A stretch of DNA of 62,261 bases from Craterilacuibacter sinensis. GTDB taxonomy: Bacteria; Pseudomonadota; Gammaproteobacteria; Burkholderiales; Chromobacteriaceae. Shown here piece by piece: positions 46,765-57,072 of this stretch (positions are counted from its first letter, which is position 1; each line of letters starts with the position of its first letter). The translations under genes and the position numbers were made by a program. The stretch covers positions 1-62,261 of the forward strand of contig NZ_WSSB01000015.1 of the NCBI RefSeq assembly GCF_009831765.1. The letters run 5' to 3'. Below the pieces are notes generated by a model. That model saw only the letters and a program-made list of their open reading frames with translations, searched no databases and had not been told where the DNA came from.

Positions 46765-46812
46765 TTCCAGCAAAATAGCAGCAGAGACTGTAGCTAGCCA
46801 AAATAAGCAGTT

Positions 46813-48222
46813 ATGCTAAGGGTATTGAAGGCAGCAAAGACGAAACCTATGGGCAAAGCCACCAACGCCACACTGGCCGAGCAGATCGTGATGCGCCTGT
46901 GCGACAGCATAGATCAGGGCATATTACCGCCAGGCAGCCGCCTGCCTTCCGTGCGCCAATATGCCCAAGAACACCAGATCAGTACCTTTACAGTCAGCGA
47001 AGCCTATCAACGCCTTGTCAGCAGAGGCTATACAGTTTCCCGCAAAGGCTCTGGCTACTTTGTTGCAGCACAAGGCCGTCAGTCAGCCCACCCCTCCCCT
47101 GCGCTGAACACTTTGCCGGTGGACGATGACTGGCTGCTTAGCCGCATTTACCAGCGTGATAGCAAGCTATTGATGGCAGGCTGCGGCTGGCTGCCGGAGC
47201 ACTGGTACGACCGTGAAGCCAATGCGCGGGCCATGCGAGCGATCGCTCGCCGCAACGAGCCTTTCCACCCTTATGGCGACCCTAAGGGCTATGCACCCTT
47301 ACGCGCCGAGATCGCACGTCAGCTAGCGAGGGAACATCTGGATGTTTCGCCCGAACACATCATACTGACGCAAGGTGCGAGCAAGGCATTGGATATGGTG
47401 GCATGCACGCTGGCCAGGCCAGGCGACACGCTGTTTATCGATGAGCCCGGCTATTGCAACCTGATTTCCTGCCTGCGTTTCAGGGGCTTTAATCTGGTAG
47501 GTGTACCCTGGACGGCACAAGGGCCGGATCTGGCACAACTAGAGGCACTATTGGCCAGGCACAAACCGAAACTGTTTTTTACCAACCCGCTGCTGCACAA
47601 CCCGACCGGTGCCAGCTATACACTGGCAACAGCCCATGCGGTGATGAAGCTGATGGATGTGCACGACTGCATCGTGGTGGAAGACAATGTCGCCCAGCCC
47701 TTCCACCCCAAGCCACAGCCTCCTTTGTGCTCGCTGGCCGCACCCGGCAAAAGCCTGTATATCGGGAGCTTTTCCAAGTCTCTGGCACCCGGCTTGCGGG
47801 TAGGCTATGTCGCCAGCCACAGCGGGCATAGCGAACTGCTGCTGCGTTACAAAATGATATCCGGGCTCACTACGCCGGTATTGAATGAAATGCTGGTGAT
47901 GGAGCTGAACGGTGCGCCAGGCAGCCGCCGCCAGCTGGATGATGCGCGCGATGCGCTGAGCCAGGCACAATATCTGTGCCAACAACGCTTTCACGCTGCC
48001 GGCTGGAGCTTGTTTGCCCAGCCTGAACACGGCCTGTTTCTGCTGGCCAAACCACCGACCACCTGCGATGCCGCCAATCTGACCGAGCGTGCGCGCAAGC
48101 AGGGCATTATGCTGGCACCGGGCAAGCTGTTTTCCAGCAGCGACGGCTACCAGGATTGGTGGCGCTTCAATGTCGCCTATAGCCGCAACAGCCTGCTGTG
48201 GGATTTTTTGGACGGTAAATAA
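46813..48222 (+). CDS. MocR-type GntR/aminotransferase regulator
   Basis: A 469-residue fusion of a GntR winged helix (EQIVMRLCDSIDQGILPPGSRLPSVRQYAQ... TVSEAYQRLVSRGY, about residues 20-80) and a class I aminotransferase-like domain with the PLP lysine in IGSFSKSLAPGLRVGY. Such regulators sense an amino compound through PLP. Divergent from the transaminase-mmsA pair, it most likely activates or represses it. An ATG at 46849 is an alternative start. Confidence 0.9.
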   Translation: MLRVLKAAKTKPMGKATNATLAEQIVMRLCDSIDQGILPPGSRLPSVRQYAQEHQISTFTVSEAYQRLVSRGYTVSRKGSGYFVAAQGRQSAHPSPALNTLPVDDDWLLSRIYQRDSKLLMAGCGWLPEHWYDREANARAMRAIARRNEPFHPYGDPKGYAPLRAEIARQLAREHLDVSPEHIILTQGASKALDMVACTLARPGDTLFIDEPGYCNLISCLRFRGFNLVGVPWTAQGPDLAQLEALLARHKPKLFFTNPLLHNPTGASYTLATAHAVMKLMDVHDCIVVEDNVAQPFHPKPQPPLCSLAAPGKSLYIGSFSKSLAPGLRVGYVASHSGHSELLLRYKMISGLTTPVLNEMLVMELNGAPGSRRQLDDARDALSQAQYLCQQRFHAAGWSLFAQPEHGLFLLAKPPTTCDAANLTERARKQGIMLAPGKLFSSSDGYQDWWRFNVAYSRNSLLWDFLDGK

Positions 48223-48223
48223 C

Positions 48224-48253
48224 AAAAAGGCCATCCCGCAGGATGGCCTTTTT
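48224..48253. terminator. bidirectional terminator between the mocR gene and rplQ
   Basis: AAAAAGGCCATCC/GGATGGCCTTTTT stem with a 4-nt loop. It ends both the regulator gene and, on the minus strand, the alpha ribosomal operon. Confidence 0.93.
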
Positions 48254-48267
48254 TAAACTGCGTCGGC

Positions 48268-48660
48268 TTATTCAGCGTCGTCAACAACGACTGCTTCACC
48301 TTCCGGACGGTCTACCAGCTCTACCAGAGCCATAGGAGCGTTGTCGCCCTTACGGAAACCGTACTTCAGGATGCGAACATAGCCGCCGTTACGGGTAGCG
48401 TAACGCTCGCCCAGAACGTCGAACAGTTTACCCACGATCTCGCGATCACGGGTGCGGTCAAACGCCAGACGGCGGTTGGCCAGGCACGGCTTTTTACCAA
48501 GCGTGATAAGCGGCTCGGCAACACGACGCAGCTCCTTGGCTTTAGGCAGCGTAGTCACGATAACTTCGTGACGCAGCAGCGATACCGCCATATTACGGAG
48601 CATGGCCAGACGATGGCTGGTCGTGCGATTCAGTTTACGATTGCTATAACGATGACGCAT
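48268..48660 (-). CDS. rplQ: 50S ribosomal protein L17
   Basis: A 130-residue L17 ([20 protein letters not shown] start), last gene of the alpha operon and followed by a terminator. The C-terminal extension beyond residue 115 is short and acidic. Sits 24 bp after rpoA, the usual order. Confidence 0.98.
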   Translation of the reverse strand: MRHRYSNRKLNRTTSHRLAMLRNMAVSLLRHEVIVTTLPKAKELRRVAEPLITLGKKPCLANRRLAFDRTRDREIVGKLFDVLGERYATRNGGYVRILKYGFRKGDNAPMALVELVDRPEGEAVVVDDAE

Positions 48661-48684
48661 TCTATTGTCCTTTTATCCCAAACC

Positions 48685-49674
48685 TTACGGTTTTTCGAGC
48701 CCTGCCGGCGGCCAGTTCTCGAGCTTCATGCCCAGAGTCAGACCTTTAGAGGCAAGAACTTCCTTAATCTCGTTCAGAGACTTACGGCCGAGGTTCGGAG
48801 TTTTCAGAAGCTCGGTTTCGGTGCGCTGGATCAGATCACCGATGTAATAGATGTTCTCAGCCTTAAGGCAGTTGGCCGAACGTACCGTCAGTTCGAGATC
48901 GTCGACGGGGCGCAGCAAGATCGGATCGATCGGAGGCTGCTTTTCTTCGATGACTTCTACCGTCGTGCCCTGGAGATCGGCGAAAATGGACAACTGGTCA
49001 ATCAGGATGCGGGCAGCCTCGCGGACAGCCTCTTCCGGCTCGATGACACCATTGGTCTCGATGTCCATGACCAGACGGTCAAGGTCGGTACGCTGTTCTA
49101 CACGTGCGCTTTCAACGGCAAAGCTGACACGGTTGAGCGGCGAAAACGACGAATCGAGTTGAATGGTACCAATCGAACGGTTTTCATCATTGTTGACGCG
49201 CGTGGAAACCGGCTGGTAGCCACGGCCCTTTTCAACCTTGATCTCCATTTCGATCTTACCGCCTGCCGAAAGATGGCAGATGACGTGGTCAGGATTAATC
49301 ACTTCCACATCGTGCGGCAAATCGATATCGCTAGCCAGGACAGGACCCTGTCCCTCTTTTTTGAGGGTCAGAACGACACTGTCACGACCATGCAGCTTAA
49401 GCACCACGCCCTTGAGGTTCAGGAGGATATCTACAACATCCTCCCGAACGCCATCAAGTGCGGAATACTCATGCAAAACGCCAGCGATGGTCACTTCGGT
49501 CGGAGCAAAGCCCGGCATCGACGACAGCAGGATGCGACGCAGAGCGTTACCCAAGGTATGTGCGTAGCCACGCTCGAACGGTTCCATGGAAACGCGGGCA
49601 TGAGTAGCACTTACCGGCTGAACATCGATCAGACGGGGTTTAAGAAATTCCGAAGCGTTGTTTTGCATAGACAT
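48685..49674 (-). CDS. rpoA: RNA polymerase alpha subunit
   Basis: A 329-residue alpha subunit. The N-terminal dimer domain ([12 protein letters not shown]... [22 protein letters not shown]) and the C-terminal DNA-binding domain ([43 protein letters not shown]) are complete. Located between rpsD and rplQ, as in the alpha operon of most proteobacteria. Confidence 0.98.
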   Translation of the reverse strand: MSMQNNASEFLKPRLIDVQPVSATHARVSMEPFERGYAHTLGNALRRILLSSMPGFAPTEVTIAGVLHEYSALDGVREDVVDILLNLKGVVLKLHGRDSVVLTLKKEGQGPVLASDIDLPHDVEVINPDHVICHLSAGGKIEMEIKVEKGRGYQPVSTRVNNDENRSIGTIQLDSSFSPLNRVSFAVESARVEQRTDLDRLVMDIETNGVIEPEEAVREAARILIDQLSIFADLQGTTVEVIEEKQPPIDPILLRPVDDLELTVRSANCLKAENIYYIGDLIQRTETELLKTPNLGRKSLNEIKEVLASKGLTLGMKLENWPPAGLEKP

Positions 49675-49690
49675 TCCCTAGAGCTAGCGA

Positions 49691-50311
49691 TTACTTGGAG
49701 TAGAATTCCACAACAAGCTGTTCATTGATATCGCTAGACAGTTCGGAACGCTCCGGAACAGTCTTGAAGACACCTTCCATCTTCTTGGTGTCAACTGCGA
49801 CCCAAGACGGGAAACCGATCTGCTCTGCGAGCGCCAGGGCTTCCTGGATACGAACCTGCTTCTTGCTCTTTTCGCGAACGGAAATCACGTCACCGGCCTT
49901 AACCTGGTAGGACGGGATATTCACGGTTTGACCGTTAACAGTCACAGCCTTGTGGCTGACGAGCTGACGTGCTTCTGCACGAGTCGAACCGATACCTACG
50001 CGATACACTACGTTGTCCAGACGGGACTCGAGGATCTGCAACAGGTTTTCGCCAGTCGAACCCTTGCGGCGTACGGCTTCAGCGAAGTAGTTGCGGAACT
50101 GACGTTCCAGGACGCCGTAGATACGACGAATTTTTTGCTTCTCACGCAGCTGAACACCGTACTCGGACAGACGGGTCTTACGAGCACCGTGCTGGCCAGG
50201 TGGGGTGTCGAGCTTGCACTTGGAATCAAGTGCACGACGCGCGCTTTTCAGGAACAGATCCGTGCCTTCGCGACGCGCGAGTTTACATTTTGGGCCGATA
50301 TAACGTGCCAT
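49691..50311 (-). CDS. rpsD: 30S ribosomal protein S4
   Basis: A 206-residue S4 with its S4 RNA-binding domain ([32 protein letters not shown]). In E. coli S4 represses the alpha operon by binding a pseudoknot in the rpsM leader. Only Cys9 and Cys32 of the possible zinc site are kept, so it is the zinc-free form. Confidence 0.98.
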   Translation of the reverse strand: MARYIGPKCKLARREGTDLFLKSARRALDSKCKLDTPPGQHGARKTRLSEYGVQLREKQKIRRIYGVLERQFRNYFAEAVRRKGSTGENLLQILESRLDNVVYRVGIGSTRAEARQLVSHKAVTVNGQTVNIPSYQVKAGDVISVREKSKKQVRIQEALALAEQIGFPSWVAVDTKKMEGVFKTVPERSELSSDINEQLVVEFYSK

Positions 50312-50329
50312 GTTCTCACACTCTCCGAA

Positions 50330-50725
50330 TTAGATACGACGTTTTTTGGGCGGACGGCAGCCGTTGTGCGGCACCGGCGTCACGTCGGAGATGCTGGTAA
50401 TTTTGAAGCCAAGCGAGTTGAGAGCACGAACTGCAGATTCGCGACCTGGGCCTGGGCCCTTGATGCGAACTTCCAGATTCTTTACACCATATTCTTGGGC
50501 AACTTTACCAGCATGTTCTGCAGCTACCTGAGCTGCAAACGGTGTACTTTTGCGCGAACCTTTAAAACCAGCACCGCCGGAGGTAGCCCAAGACAAAGCA
50601 TTCCCTTGACGGTCAGTGATGGTGATGATGGTGTTATTAAAGGAAGCATGAACGTGGACGATGCCCTCGCTTACGCTTTTGCGCACTTTTTTGCGTACAC
50701 GACCTGCTGTGTTTGCTTTAGCCAT
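50330..50725 (-). CDS. rpsK: 30S ribosomal protein S11
   Basis: A 131-residue S11 with the expected [18 protein letters not shown] core and [13 protein letters not shown] end. Eighteen bp downstream of rpsM and 19 bp upstream of rpsD. Confidence 0.98.
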   Translation of the reverse strand: MAKANTAGRVRKKVRKSVSEGIVHVHASFNNTIITITDRQGNALSWATSGGAGFKGSRKSTPFAAQVAAEHAGKVAQEYGVKNLEVRIKGPGPGRESAVRALNSLGFKITSISDVTPVPHNGCRPPKKRRI

Positions 50726-50742
50726 TTCAGAGATCCTTTAAA

Positions 50743-51105
50743 TTACTTCTTGCCAGCGATCGCTTTGCGCGGTCCCTTGCGGGTACGAGCATTAGTGCGG
50801 GTACGCTGACCGCGGCACGGCAGGCCACGGCGATGGCGAAGGCCACGATAGGAGCCCATGTCCATCAATCGCTTGATGCTCATGGTAACTTCGCGACGCA
50901 GATCACCTTCTACGGTGAACTTGGCAACAGCCTCACGCAGCGATTCCATCTCCACATCGGTCAGATCTTTGACCTTAGAGGCAGGATTTACGCCAACGGT
51001 TGCACAGATCTGCTTAGCGCGGGTCTGGCCGATGCCGTAGATTGCTTGCAGGCCGATAACGGCGTGCGCATGATTGGGGATGTTTACCCCTGCAATACGG
51101 GCCAT
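50743..51105 (-). CDS. rpsM: 30S ribosomal protein S13
   Basis: A 120-residue S13 ([20 protein letters not shown] start, [16 protein letters not shown] end). First gene of the alpha operon, 32 nt downstream of an extended -10 promoter nested in a hairpin. Confidence 0.98.
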   Translation of the reverse strand: MARIAGVNIPNHAHAVIGLQAIYGIGQTRAKQICATVGVNPASKVKDLTDVEMESLREAVAKFTVEGDLRREVTMSIKRLMDMGSYRGLRHRRGLPCRGQRTRTNARTRKGPRKAIAGKK

Positions 51106-51127
51106 AGTCTATCCTTAAGACCTAGAA

Positions 51128-51154
51128 AAGCTTGCGATTGTACCACGCAAGCTT
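51128..51154 (-). other. hairpin containing the alpha-operon -10 box
   Basis: Perfect 9-bp arms AAGCTTGCG/CGCAAGCTT; the 9-nt loop TGGTACAAT (minus strand) is itself an extended -10 box. On the minus strand the stem is followed by TTC, so it is at most a weak terminator for the spc operon. A second 8-bp stem (51157-51174) spans the rpmJ stop. Confidence 0.7.
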
Positions 51155-51165
51155 CCGGCTAACAA
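51137..51165 (-). promoter_or_regulatory. alpha-operon promoter
   Basis: Minus strand: TTGTTA (51165-51160), 17-nt spacer ending in TGG, TACAAT (51142-51137). It corresponds in position to the alpha promoter of E. coli, between rpmJ and rpsM. Confidence 0.65.
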
Positions 51166-51168
51166 ATG

Positions 51169-51282
51169 TTAGCCTTGTTTCTGTTTGTGACGGGGATCAG
51201 TGCAAATCACGCGAACCACACGGTTGCGGCGAATGATCTTGCAATTACGGCAAATTTTCTTTACCGAAGGTTGTACTCGCAT
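51169..51282 (-). CDS. rpmJ: 50S ribosomal protein L36
   Basis: A 37-codon gene read directly from the minus strand: it begins [20 protein letters not shown] and ends DPRHKQKQG. The zinc ligands Cys11, Cys14, Cys27 and His32 are intact, so this is the zinc-binding form. AAGGA precedes the ATG. Last intact gene of the spc operon; the neighbour between it and secY is a dead infA. Confidence 0.95.
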   Translation of the reverse strand: MRVQPSVKKICRNCKIIRRNRVVRVICTDPRHKQKQG

Positions 51283-51315
51283 ATCAGTTCCTTATCGAAC
51301 ACGAAAGAGCTAGCG

Positions 51316-51531
51316 TTACTTCGCCTGGAGCACGATGACCACCCGAAAAGCGGAAGATCAGCATCCATCGCTGACATTTCCTTACCTATCTCAAGCCTCG
51401 ACCCGAAGGCCATGACCAAAAACAAGCATCATCCGGTGACTACATACCCAGATTCAGTTTGACCATGAAGTCCGTAGCGGGCGGAGCCATAACAACTCCG
51501 CCCTGCATCTGGATCGTATCTTCCTAGCCAA
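51316..51531 (-). pseudogene. infA: degenerate infA (translation initiation factor IF-1)
   Basis: The 216-bp segment between secY and rpmJ aligns over its length with a 72-codon infA (219 bp). EDTIQMQG is intact at 51523-51500, then GVV, and VKL is at 51463-51455; the end reads IVLQAK then TAA, against the usual IVFRAK. The ATG is TTG, codon 3 lost one base (frameshift), there is an in-frame TAG at 51442-51440, and the middle is scrambled. No frame is open through it. The position is the normal place for infA in spc operons, so a working IF-1 gene must lie elsewhere. Confidence 0.85.
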
Positions 51532-51553
51532 ATAACCCAGCGAACTCGGTATA

Positions 51554-52873
51554 TCAACGGGTAAGGCCATTACCCTTGAAGTTTGCCTTCTTCAGCAAGC
51601 TTTCATACTGGTGAGACAGCACATAGGACTGAACCTGCGCCATCAGATCCATTGTCACCACTACGATAATCAGCAGCGAAGTCCCGCCAAAGTAGAATGG
51701 AACATTCCACTTCAGGATCAGGAACTCAGGCAGCAGACATACCAGAGTAATGTAAACGGCACCAATCAATGTCAGCCGCAGAATGATCTTCTCGATATAA
51801 CGGGAAGTCTGCTCGCCTGGACGGATACCGGGAATAAAAGCCCCACTTTTCTTCAAGTTATCTGCCGTTTCCTTGGGATTGAATACCAAGGCGGTATAGA
51901 AATAACAGAAGAAAATAATCGCTGCTGCATACAGCAGGACATACAGCGGCTGACCTGGATGCAGTTTATCTGCAATCGACTTCAACCAACCGACACCCTC
52001 TCCGCTACCGAACCACCCGAGAGCAGTCGCCGGAAACAAAATGATGCTGGATGCAAAAATCGGCGGAATCACCCCGGCCATATTGAGCTTCAACGGCAGG
52101 TGCGTGCTTTGTCCCTGCTGCACACGATTACCAACCTGACGCTTGGCGTAATTAACCAGAACCTTGCGCTGACCGCGTTCAACGAACACAACCAGATAGG
52201 TTACGGCAATCACCCCGACAAACAGGAGGATCGCAAACAACACGGGCAAAGAACCCTGACCGGTAAGCGTCAAAGTCTTGCCGATGGCAGCAGGCACACC
52301 CGATGCGATACCGGCACAGATAATCAGAGAAATACCGTTACCGATACCTCGCTCCGTAATCTGTTCGCCCAACCACATCAGGAACATCGTACCTGTCACC
52401 AGGGTTACTACGGTCGAGAGATAAAACTCCCACTGACCGACAACCACCAGATTAGGCTGCTTGTGGAGCATCACCGCAATGCCGAAACTTTGAAAAGTCG
52501 CAAGCAAAACGGTCGCATAACGCGTGTACTGGGTTATCTTACGACGCCCCGCATCGCCCTCCTTCTTCAGCTGCTTGAGCTGAGGTACAACCTCAGAGCC
52601 TAGCTGCAGAATAATGGAGGCCGAGATATACGGCATGATACCGATGGCAAAAACCGTAAATCTCGACAAGGCTCCGCCGGAAAACATGTTGAACATGTCC
52701 AGCAGACCCGTTTGCGACGACTGGAACAACTTCGCTAGCTCGGCAGGGTTGATCCCGGGTACCGGAATATGCGCACCAATACGGTATACGATCAGGGCGC
52801 CGATCAAAAACCAGATGCGACGCTTGAGATCACCAAATTTATTGGTGTTTGCCACTAGAGAAGTATTCGCCAC
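51554..52873 (-). CDS. secY: protein translocase subunit SecY
   Basis: A 439-residue channel subunit of the Sec translocon with ten helices ([20 protein letters not shown] first; plug and pore segments typical). Follows rplO by 11 bp. After it, where infA usually lies, only the pseudogene is found. Confidence 0.98.
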   Translation of the reverse strand: MANTSLVANTNKFGDLKRRIWFLIGALIVYRIGAHIPVPGINPAELAKLFQSSQTGLLDMFNMFSGGALSRFTVFAIGIMPYISASIILQLGSEVVPQLKQLKKEGDAGRRKITQYTRYATVLLATFQSFGIAVMLHKQPNLVVVGQWEFYLSTVVTLVTGTMFLMWLGEQITERGIGNGISLIICAGIASGVPAAIGKTLTLTGQGSLPVLFAILLFVGVIAVTYLVVFVERGQRKVLVNYAKRQVGNRVQQGQSTHLPLKLNMAGVIPPIFASSIILFPATALGWFGSGEGVGWLKSIADKLHPGQPLYVLLYAAAIIFFCYFYTALVFNPKETADNLKKSGAFIPGIRPGEQTSRYIEKIILRLTLIGAVYITLVCLLPEFLILKWNVPFYFGGTSLLIIVVVTMDLMAQVQSYVLSHQYESLLKKANFKGNGLTR

Positions 52874-52884
52874 GTACTTACGCC

Positions 52885-53319
52885 TTATTCAACGATAACG
52901 CCACCCGCAGCTTCGATAGCAGCACGGGCACCAGCAGTCACAGCCACACCACGCAGCTTAACAGCGCGATCGATGGTGCCGGACAGGATGACCTTAGCAG
53001 CCAAAGCCTGCGTAGTTGCCAGACCAGCCTGCTTCAAAGCCAACAGATCGATCTCGTCAACTGGCAGCGAAGCCAGATCGGACAGACGTACTTCAGAAGT
53101 CTTGCCAGCGGACAACGACTTGAAGCCACGCTTAGGCAGACGACGCTGCAGTGGCATCTGACCGCCTTCAAAACCGACCTTGTGGAAACCACCGGCACGG
53201 CTCTTCTGACCTTTGTGACCACGACCAGCAGTCTTACCCAGACCACTACCCATGCCACGACCTACACGGCGCTTGGCGTGCTTGGAGCCAACGCCAGGCT
53301 TAACGGTATTCAGTTCCAT
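52885..53319 (-). CDS. rplO: 50S ribosomal protein L15
   Basis: A 144-residue L15 ([22 protein letters not shown], Gly/Arg/Lys-rich start typical). One base separates its ATG from the rpmD stop. Confidence 0.98.
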   Translation of the reverse strand: MELNTVKPGVGSKHAKRRVGRGMGSGLGKTAGRGHKGQKSRAGGFHKVGFEGGQMPLQRRLPKRGFKSLSAGKTSEVRLSDLASLPVDEIDLLALKQAGLATTQALAAKVILSGTIDRAVKLRGVAVTAGARAAIEAAGGVIVE

Positions 53320-53320
53320 G

Positions 53321-53506
53321 TTAGCCCTCGCATTTCAGCAGATAGTTGATCTTCGTGATCATGCCACGATTCTCAGGGGTATCCAGCACTTCAACAGTCT
53401 GGCGGATCTTTTTCAGACCCAGGCCACGCGCACAAGCTTTGTGCGACTCAAGGCGACCGATCAGGCTCTTAACCAGGGTCACTTTGACAGTCTTAGCATT
53501 AGTCAT
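53321..53506 (-). CDS. rpmD: 50S ribosomal protein L30
   Basis: A 61-residue L30 ([29 protein letters not shown]). Its start overlaps the end of rpsE by 8 bp. Confidence 0.97.
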   Translation of the reverse strand: MTNAKTVKVTLVKSLIGRLESHKACARGLGLKKIRQTVEVLDTPENRGMITKINYLLKCEG

Positions 53507-54017
53507 GATGCGCCCCCAGAATTTCTTCTACGGTCAGACCACGCTTGGCAGCGATCTGAGCAGGCGTCTGGATCTTCAACAGACCGTCAATCGTAGCGCG
53601 AACTACGTTGTACGGGTTGGTCGAACCATGAACCTTGGCAGAAACGTTACGCACACCCATAGCGTCGAAAATCGCGCGCATCGGGCCGCCAGCCTTCACA
53701 CCGGTACCTTCTTTGGCCGGCTGCATGAAGACGGTGGTAGCACCGTGCTTGCCAAAAACAGCGTGATGCAGCGTGCCGTTCTTGAGCGGGATTTTCACCA
53801 GGGTGCGACGGGCTTGCTCCATCGCTTTTTGCACGGCAACAGGCACTTCCTTGGACTTGCCCTTACCCATGCCGATGCCGCCGTCGCTATCACCTACAAC
53901 GGTGAGAGCGGAGAAAGCCATGATGCGACCGCCCTTCACCACTTTGGTGACGCGGTTGACGCCGATCATCTTTTCGATCAGACCGTCGCCACGATCTTCA
54001 ATCTCGTGCTTAGCCAT
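53499..54017 (-). CDS. rpsE: 30S ribosomal protein S5
   Basis: A 172-residue S5 with the double-stranded-RNA-binding-like N-terminal part ([33 protein letters not shown]) and the usual C-terminal domain. Part of the spc operon, 13 bp after rplR. Confidence 0.98.
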   Translation of the reverse strand: MAKHEIEDRGDGLIEKMIGVNRVTKVVKGGRIMAFSALTVVGDSDGGIGMGKGKSKEVPVAVQKAMEQARRTLVKIPLKNGTLHHAVFGKHGATTVFMQPAKEGTGVKAGGPMRAIFDAMGVRNVSAKVHGSTNPYNVVRATIDGLLKIQTPAQIAAKRGLTVEEILGAHHD

Positions 54018-54030
54018 TCTTCACTCCGAA

Positions 54031-54384
54031 TTAGAATTGCAGGCCGTGTTCGCGAGCTGCATCAGCCAGGGCCTTGATACGGCCGTGGTAGTTGAAGCCC
54101 GAACGGTCGAAGGCAACCTGCAGAACGCCTGCAGCCTTAGCTTTTTCGGCAATACGCTTGCCGACTGCAACAGCTGCATCTACGTTGCCACCATTGGTAA
54201 TGGTTGCGCGCACTTCGGCTTCCAGGCTGGAAGCACTGGCAAGCACAACACTACCGGTCGCATCAATGATTTGAGCGTAAATGTGGCAGTTGGTGCGGTG
54301 TACAGACAGACGCACCACCTTGAGCTCCGCAATGCGCGCACGAGTTTTGCGTGCGCGGCGGAGTCGAGTTTGTTTCTTATCCAT
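54031..54384 (-). CDS. rplR: 50S ribosomal protein L18
   Basis: A 117-residue 5S-rRNA-binding protein L18 ([20 protein letters not shown] start, [17 protein letters not shown] end). Confidence 0.98.
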   Translation of the reverse strand: MDKKQTRLRRARKTRARIAELKVVRLSVHRTNCHIYAQIIDATGSVVLASASSLEAEVRATITNGGNVDAAVAVGKRIAEKAKAAGVLQVAFDRSGFNYHGRIKALADAAREHGLQF

Positions 54385-54397
54385 GTCAGTGCCTCAA

Positions 54398-54931
54398 TTA
54401 CTTCTTCTTGGTTTCTTTCAGCGTCACAACCTCGCCAACATAGCGAACACCCTTGCCCTTATAAGGCTCTGGCGAACGATATGCGCGGATTTCCGCTGCT
54501 ACCTGGCCGACTTGTTGCTTATCTGCGCCCTTGATCAGGATCTCGGTCTGAGACGGGGTCTCAACCGAAACACCTGCCGGCATCTTGTGGACGACCGGAT
54601 GGGAGAAACCGAGAGAAAGGTTTACAGCATCACCTTGAGCCTGGGCACGATAGCCCACGCCCACCAGCTGGAGCCTGCGCTCGAAGCCTTTGGTAACACC
54701 AATAACCATGTTATTCAGCAGAGCACGCAGCGTACCGGACATGGAACGTGCAAACTTGCTGTCATTTTGGGCTGCGAAAGTCAGCTCATTGTTATCCAGC
54801 TTAACGGCAACGTCTGCGCACAAAGCAGTGCTCAGGCTACCGATCGGGCCTTTAACAACGATTTCTTCTGCGGTGAATTTAACTTCAACGCCGGCTGGAA
54901 TCGCAACGGGATTTTTAGCTACGCGAGACAT
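54398..54931 (-). CDS. rplF: 50S ribosomal protein L6
   Basis: A 177-residue L6 with two repeated domains and the signature [14 protein letters not shown] near the end. Confidence 0.98.
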   Translation of the reverse strand: MSRVAKNPVAIPAGVEVKFTAEEIVVKGPIGSLSTALCADVAVKLDNNELTFAAQNDSKFARSMSGTLRALLNNMVIGVTKGFERRLQLVGVGYRAQAQGDAVNLSLGFSHPVVHKMPAGVSVETPSQTEILIKGADKQQVGQVAAEIRAYRSPEPYKGKGVRYVGEVVTLKETKKK

Positions 54932-54943
54932 TAAACCCTCCCC

Positions 54944-55339
54944 TTACGCCACGATGCAAAGGAGTTCACCACCGACGCCGGCAACACGTGCCTTGCGATC
55001 GGTCATCACACCTTTGGAGGTCGAAAGGATGGTCACGCCCAGGCCGTTCAGGACCTTCTGGACTTCGTTCGAACCCTTGTATACGCGCAAACCAGGGCGC
55101 GATACACGGTCGATACGTTCGATGACCGGACGACCAGCGTAGTACTTCAACTGGATATCAAGAGAAGGCTTCTTTTCTTCACCGGCAACGGCGAAGTCTT
55201 CGATATAACCTTCTTCTTTCAGAACCTGAGCGATAGCGACCTTGAGCTTGGAAGACGGCATAGAAACCGAAACCTTCGAAGCACGCTGAGCGTTACGAAC
55301 GCGGGTCAACATATCGGAAATAGGATCATGCATGCTCAT
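54944..55339 (-). CDS. rpsH: 30S ribosomal protein S8
   Basis: A 131-residue S8 ([18 protein letters not shown]). The ATG at 55339 has GGAG 7 nt upstream; a longer in-frame reading would overlap rpsN. In E. coli S8 represses the spc operon by binding near rplE. Confidence 0.97.
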   Translation of the reverse strand: MSMHDPISDMLTRVRNAQRASKVSVSMPSSKLKVAIAQVLKEEGYIEDFAVAGEEKKPSLDIQLKYYAGRPVIERIDRVSRPGLRVYKGSNEVQKVLNGLGVTILSTSKGVMTDRKARVAGVGGELLCIVA

Positions 55340-55352
55340 TCGTTTTCTCCTA

Positions 55353-55658
55353 TTACCAGCTGGCCTTTGTAACGCCAGGAATCTCACCCTTCATGGCGAT
55401 CTCACGCAATTTGCTACGGCCAAGACCGAATTTGCGGAAAACGCCACGTGGACGACCAGTGATAGCGCAACGGCGACGCTGGCGAACCGGGCTAGCGTCA
55501 CGCGGCAGCTGTTGCAGCTTCAGACGAGCAGCAAAGCGCTCATCGTCAGACAGACTTTGGTTGTTGATAATGCCGATGAGTGCTTCGCGCTTTGCTGCAA
55601 ATTTTGCAACAGTTTTGGTACGCTTCTCTTCACGGTTAATCAGTGCAAGTGTTGCCAT
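55353..55658 (-). CDS. rpsN: 30S ribosomal protein S14
   Basis: A 101-residue, zinc-free S14 (long form) with [25 protein letters not shown]-type C-terminus. Located between rplE and rpsH as expected. Confidence 0.97.
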   Translation of the reverse strand: MATLALINREEKRTKTVAKFAAKREALIGIINNQSLSDDERFAARLKLQQLPRDASPVRQRRRCAITGRPRGVFRKFGLGRSKLREIAMKGEIPGVTKASW

Positions 55659-55662
55659 GTGC

Positions 55663-56202
55663 TTAACCCTTGAACGGGAACTTGAAAGCAGCCAGCAGTG
55701 CGCGGGCCTCTTCGTCAGTCTTCGCCGTGGTGGTGATGGTGATGTTCATACCACGCAGAGCATCGATCTTGTCGTACTCGATTTCCGGGAAGATGATCTG
55801 CTCTTTAACGCCCATGTTGTAGTTGCCACGGCCGTCAAAAGACTTGCCGGACACACCACGGAAGTCGCGTACACGTGGCAGCGAAATCGTAACCAGGCGG
55901 TCCAGGAATTCGTACATACGCTCGCGGCGCAGCGTCACCTTGCAGCCAACCGGGTAGTGATCACGAATCTTGAAGCCGGCGATCGACTTACGAGCGGTGG
56001 TCACAACTGGCTTCTGGCCGGCGATCTTCTGCAGATCACCCACGGCGAATTCCATGACTTTTTTGTCCGCAACAGCTTCGCCTACACCCATGTTCAGGGT
56101 GATCTTCTCGATGCGCGGTACTTCCATGATCGATTTGTAACCAAACTGTTTTACCAGATCAGCAACAACCGTTTCTTTGTAAAAATCGTAAAGACGTGCC
56201 AT
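55663..56202 (-). CDS. rplE: 50S ribosomal protein L5
   Basis: A 179-residue 5S-rRNA-binding L5 ([22 protein letters not shown] and [25 protein letters not shown]). Ten bp-class spacing to rplX shows one transcript. Confidence 0.98.
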   Translation of the reverse strand: MARLYDFYKETVVADLVKQFGYKSIMEVPRIEKITLNMGVGEAVADKKVMEFAVGDLQKIAGQKPVVTTARKSIAGFKIRDHYPVGCKVTLRRERMYEFLDRLVTISLPRVRDFRGVSGKSFDGRGNYNMGVKEQIIFPEIEYDKIDALRGMNITITTTAKTDEEARALLAAFKFPFKG

Positions 56203-56211
56203 GTTGACTCC

Positions 56212-56526
56212 TTAAGCCCCGACGACTTCGCCGGAGGACTTGAACACACGCACCTTGCGACCGTCTTCAAGTGTCTTGAAGCCAACACGATCAGCCTTCT
56301 GGCTGGTGGTGTTGAAAATGGCCACATTGGACACGTCAATCGGCATGGTCTTGTCAACGATGCCGCCTGCGATGCCGCGTACCGGATTTGGCTTCATGTG
56401 TTTCTTGACGACGTTAACGCCCTCAACAACAACTTTACCTTCCAGCGAACGCAACACGGTGCCACGCTTACCTTTATCTTTACCGGTGATTACTACGACT
56501 TCATCACCTTTGCGAATCTTGCGCAT
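56212..56526 (-). CDS. rplX: 50S ribosomal protein L24
   Basis: A 104-residue L24 with the KOW motif at its start ([19 protein letters not shown]). Confidence 0.98.
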   Translation of the reverse strand: MRKIRKGDEVVVITGKDKGKRGTVLRSLEGKVVVEGVNVVKKHMKPNPVRGIAGGIVDKTMPIDVSNVAIFNTTSQKADRVGFKTLEDGRKVRVFKSSGEVVGA

Positions 56527-56535
56527 GCTAGCTCC

Positions 56536-56904
56536 TTACAGCACTTCCGGTGCCAGCGACACGATCTTCATGAAACGCTCGGTACGCAGTTCACGCGTAA
56601 CAGGCCCGAAGATGCGAGTGCCGATAGGCTCAAGTTTGGCATTCAGCAATACCGCAGCATTACCGTCGAACTTGATCAACGAGCCATCTGGACGACGAAC
56701 GCCTTTGGCAGTACGTACAACAACAGCGTTGTATACGTCGCCTTTCTTGACGCGGCCGCGCGGAGCAGCATCCTTGATGGTCACCTTGATAATATCGCCA
56801 ACGCTAGCGTAGCGACGCTTGGAGCCGCCCAACACTTTAATGCACATGACATGACGTGCACCAGTGTTATCCGCGACCTCAAGCATGGTCTGCATTTGGA
56901 TCAT
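56536..56904 (-). CDS. rplN: 50S ribosomal protein L14
   Basis: A 122-residue L14 ([27 protein letters not shown]). First gene of the spc operon, with a leader of about 160 nt behind its own promoter. Confidence 0.98.
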   Translation of the reverse strand: MIQMQTMLEVADNTGARHVMCIKVLGGSKRRYASVGDIIKVTIKDAAPRGRVKKGDVYNAVVVRTAKGVRRPDGSLIKFDGNAAVLLNAKLEPIGTRIFGPVTRELRTERFMKIVSLAPEVL

Positions 56905-57072
56905 TTATGATTACCTTTTTTATCCAACTTACCCCGTCACTTTCATCTGATAGGTCAGCTGCGTTGCTGAGCGACTTCACAGATGAAACGCCGCAATAAT
57001 TGCGGCGTATCTAACGGCCAGTTTTGGACCCCGTAAGGGCAGATCCCCACCAGACATGATGGGGAAGTGGCC
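56905..57072 (-). other. long 5' leader of the spc operon
   Basis: The untranslated stretch between the spc promoter and rplN. It contains a perfect 10-bp stem-loop (56988-57008, ACGCCGCAAT/ATTGCGGCGT around one base) and a shorter TCCCCA/TGGGGA stem (57044-57065). The leader is long for this operon and may carry translational or transcriptional control. Confidence 0.5.

Noticed and set aside
51166-51462. 98-residue plus-strand open frame between rpmJ and secY
   Set aside because: It is the complement of rpmJ and the infA remnant; the minus-strand alignment explains the region.
55393-56910. 505-residue open frame on the plus strand across rpsN-rplE-rplX-rplN
   Set aside because: Antisense to four ribosomal protein genes; no plausible product.
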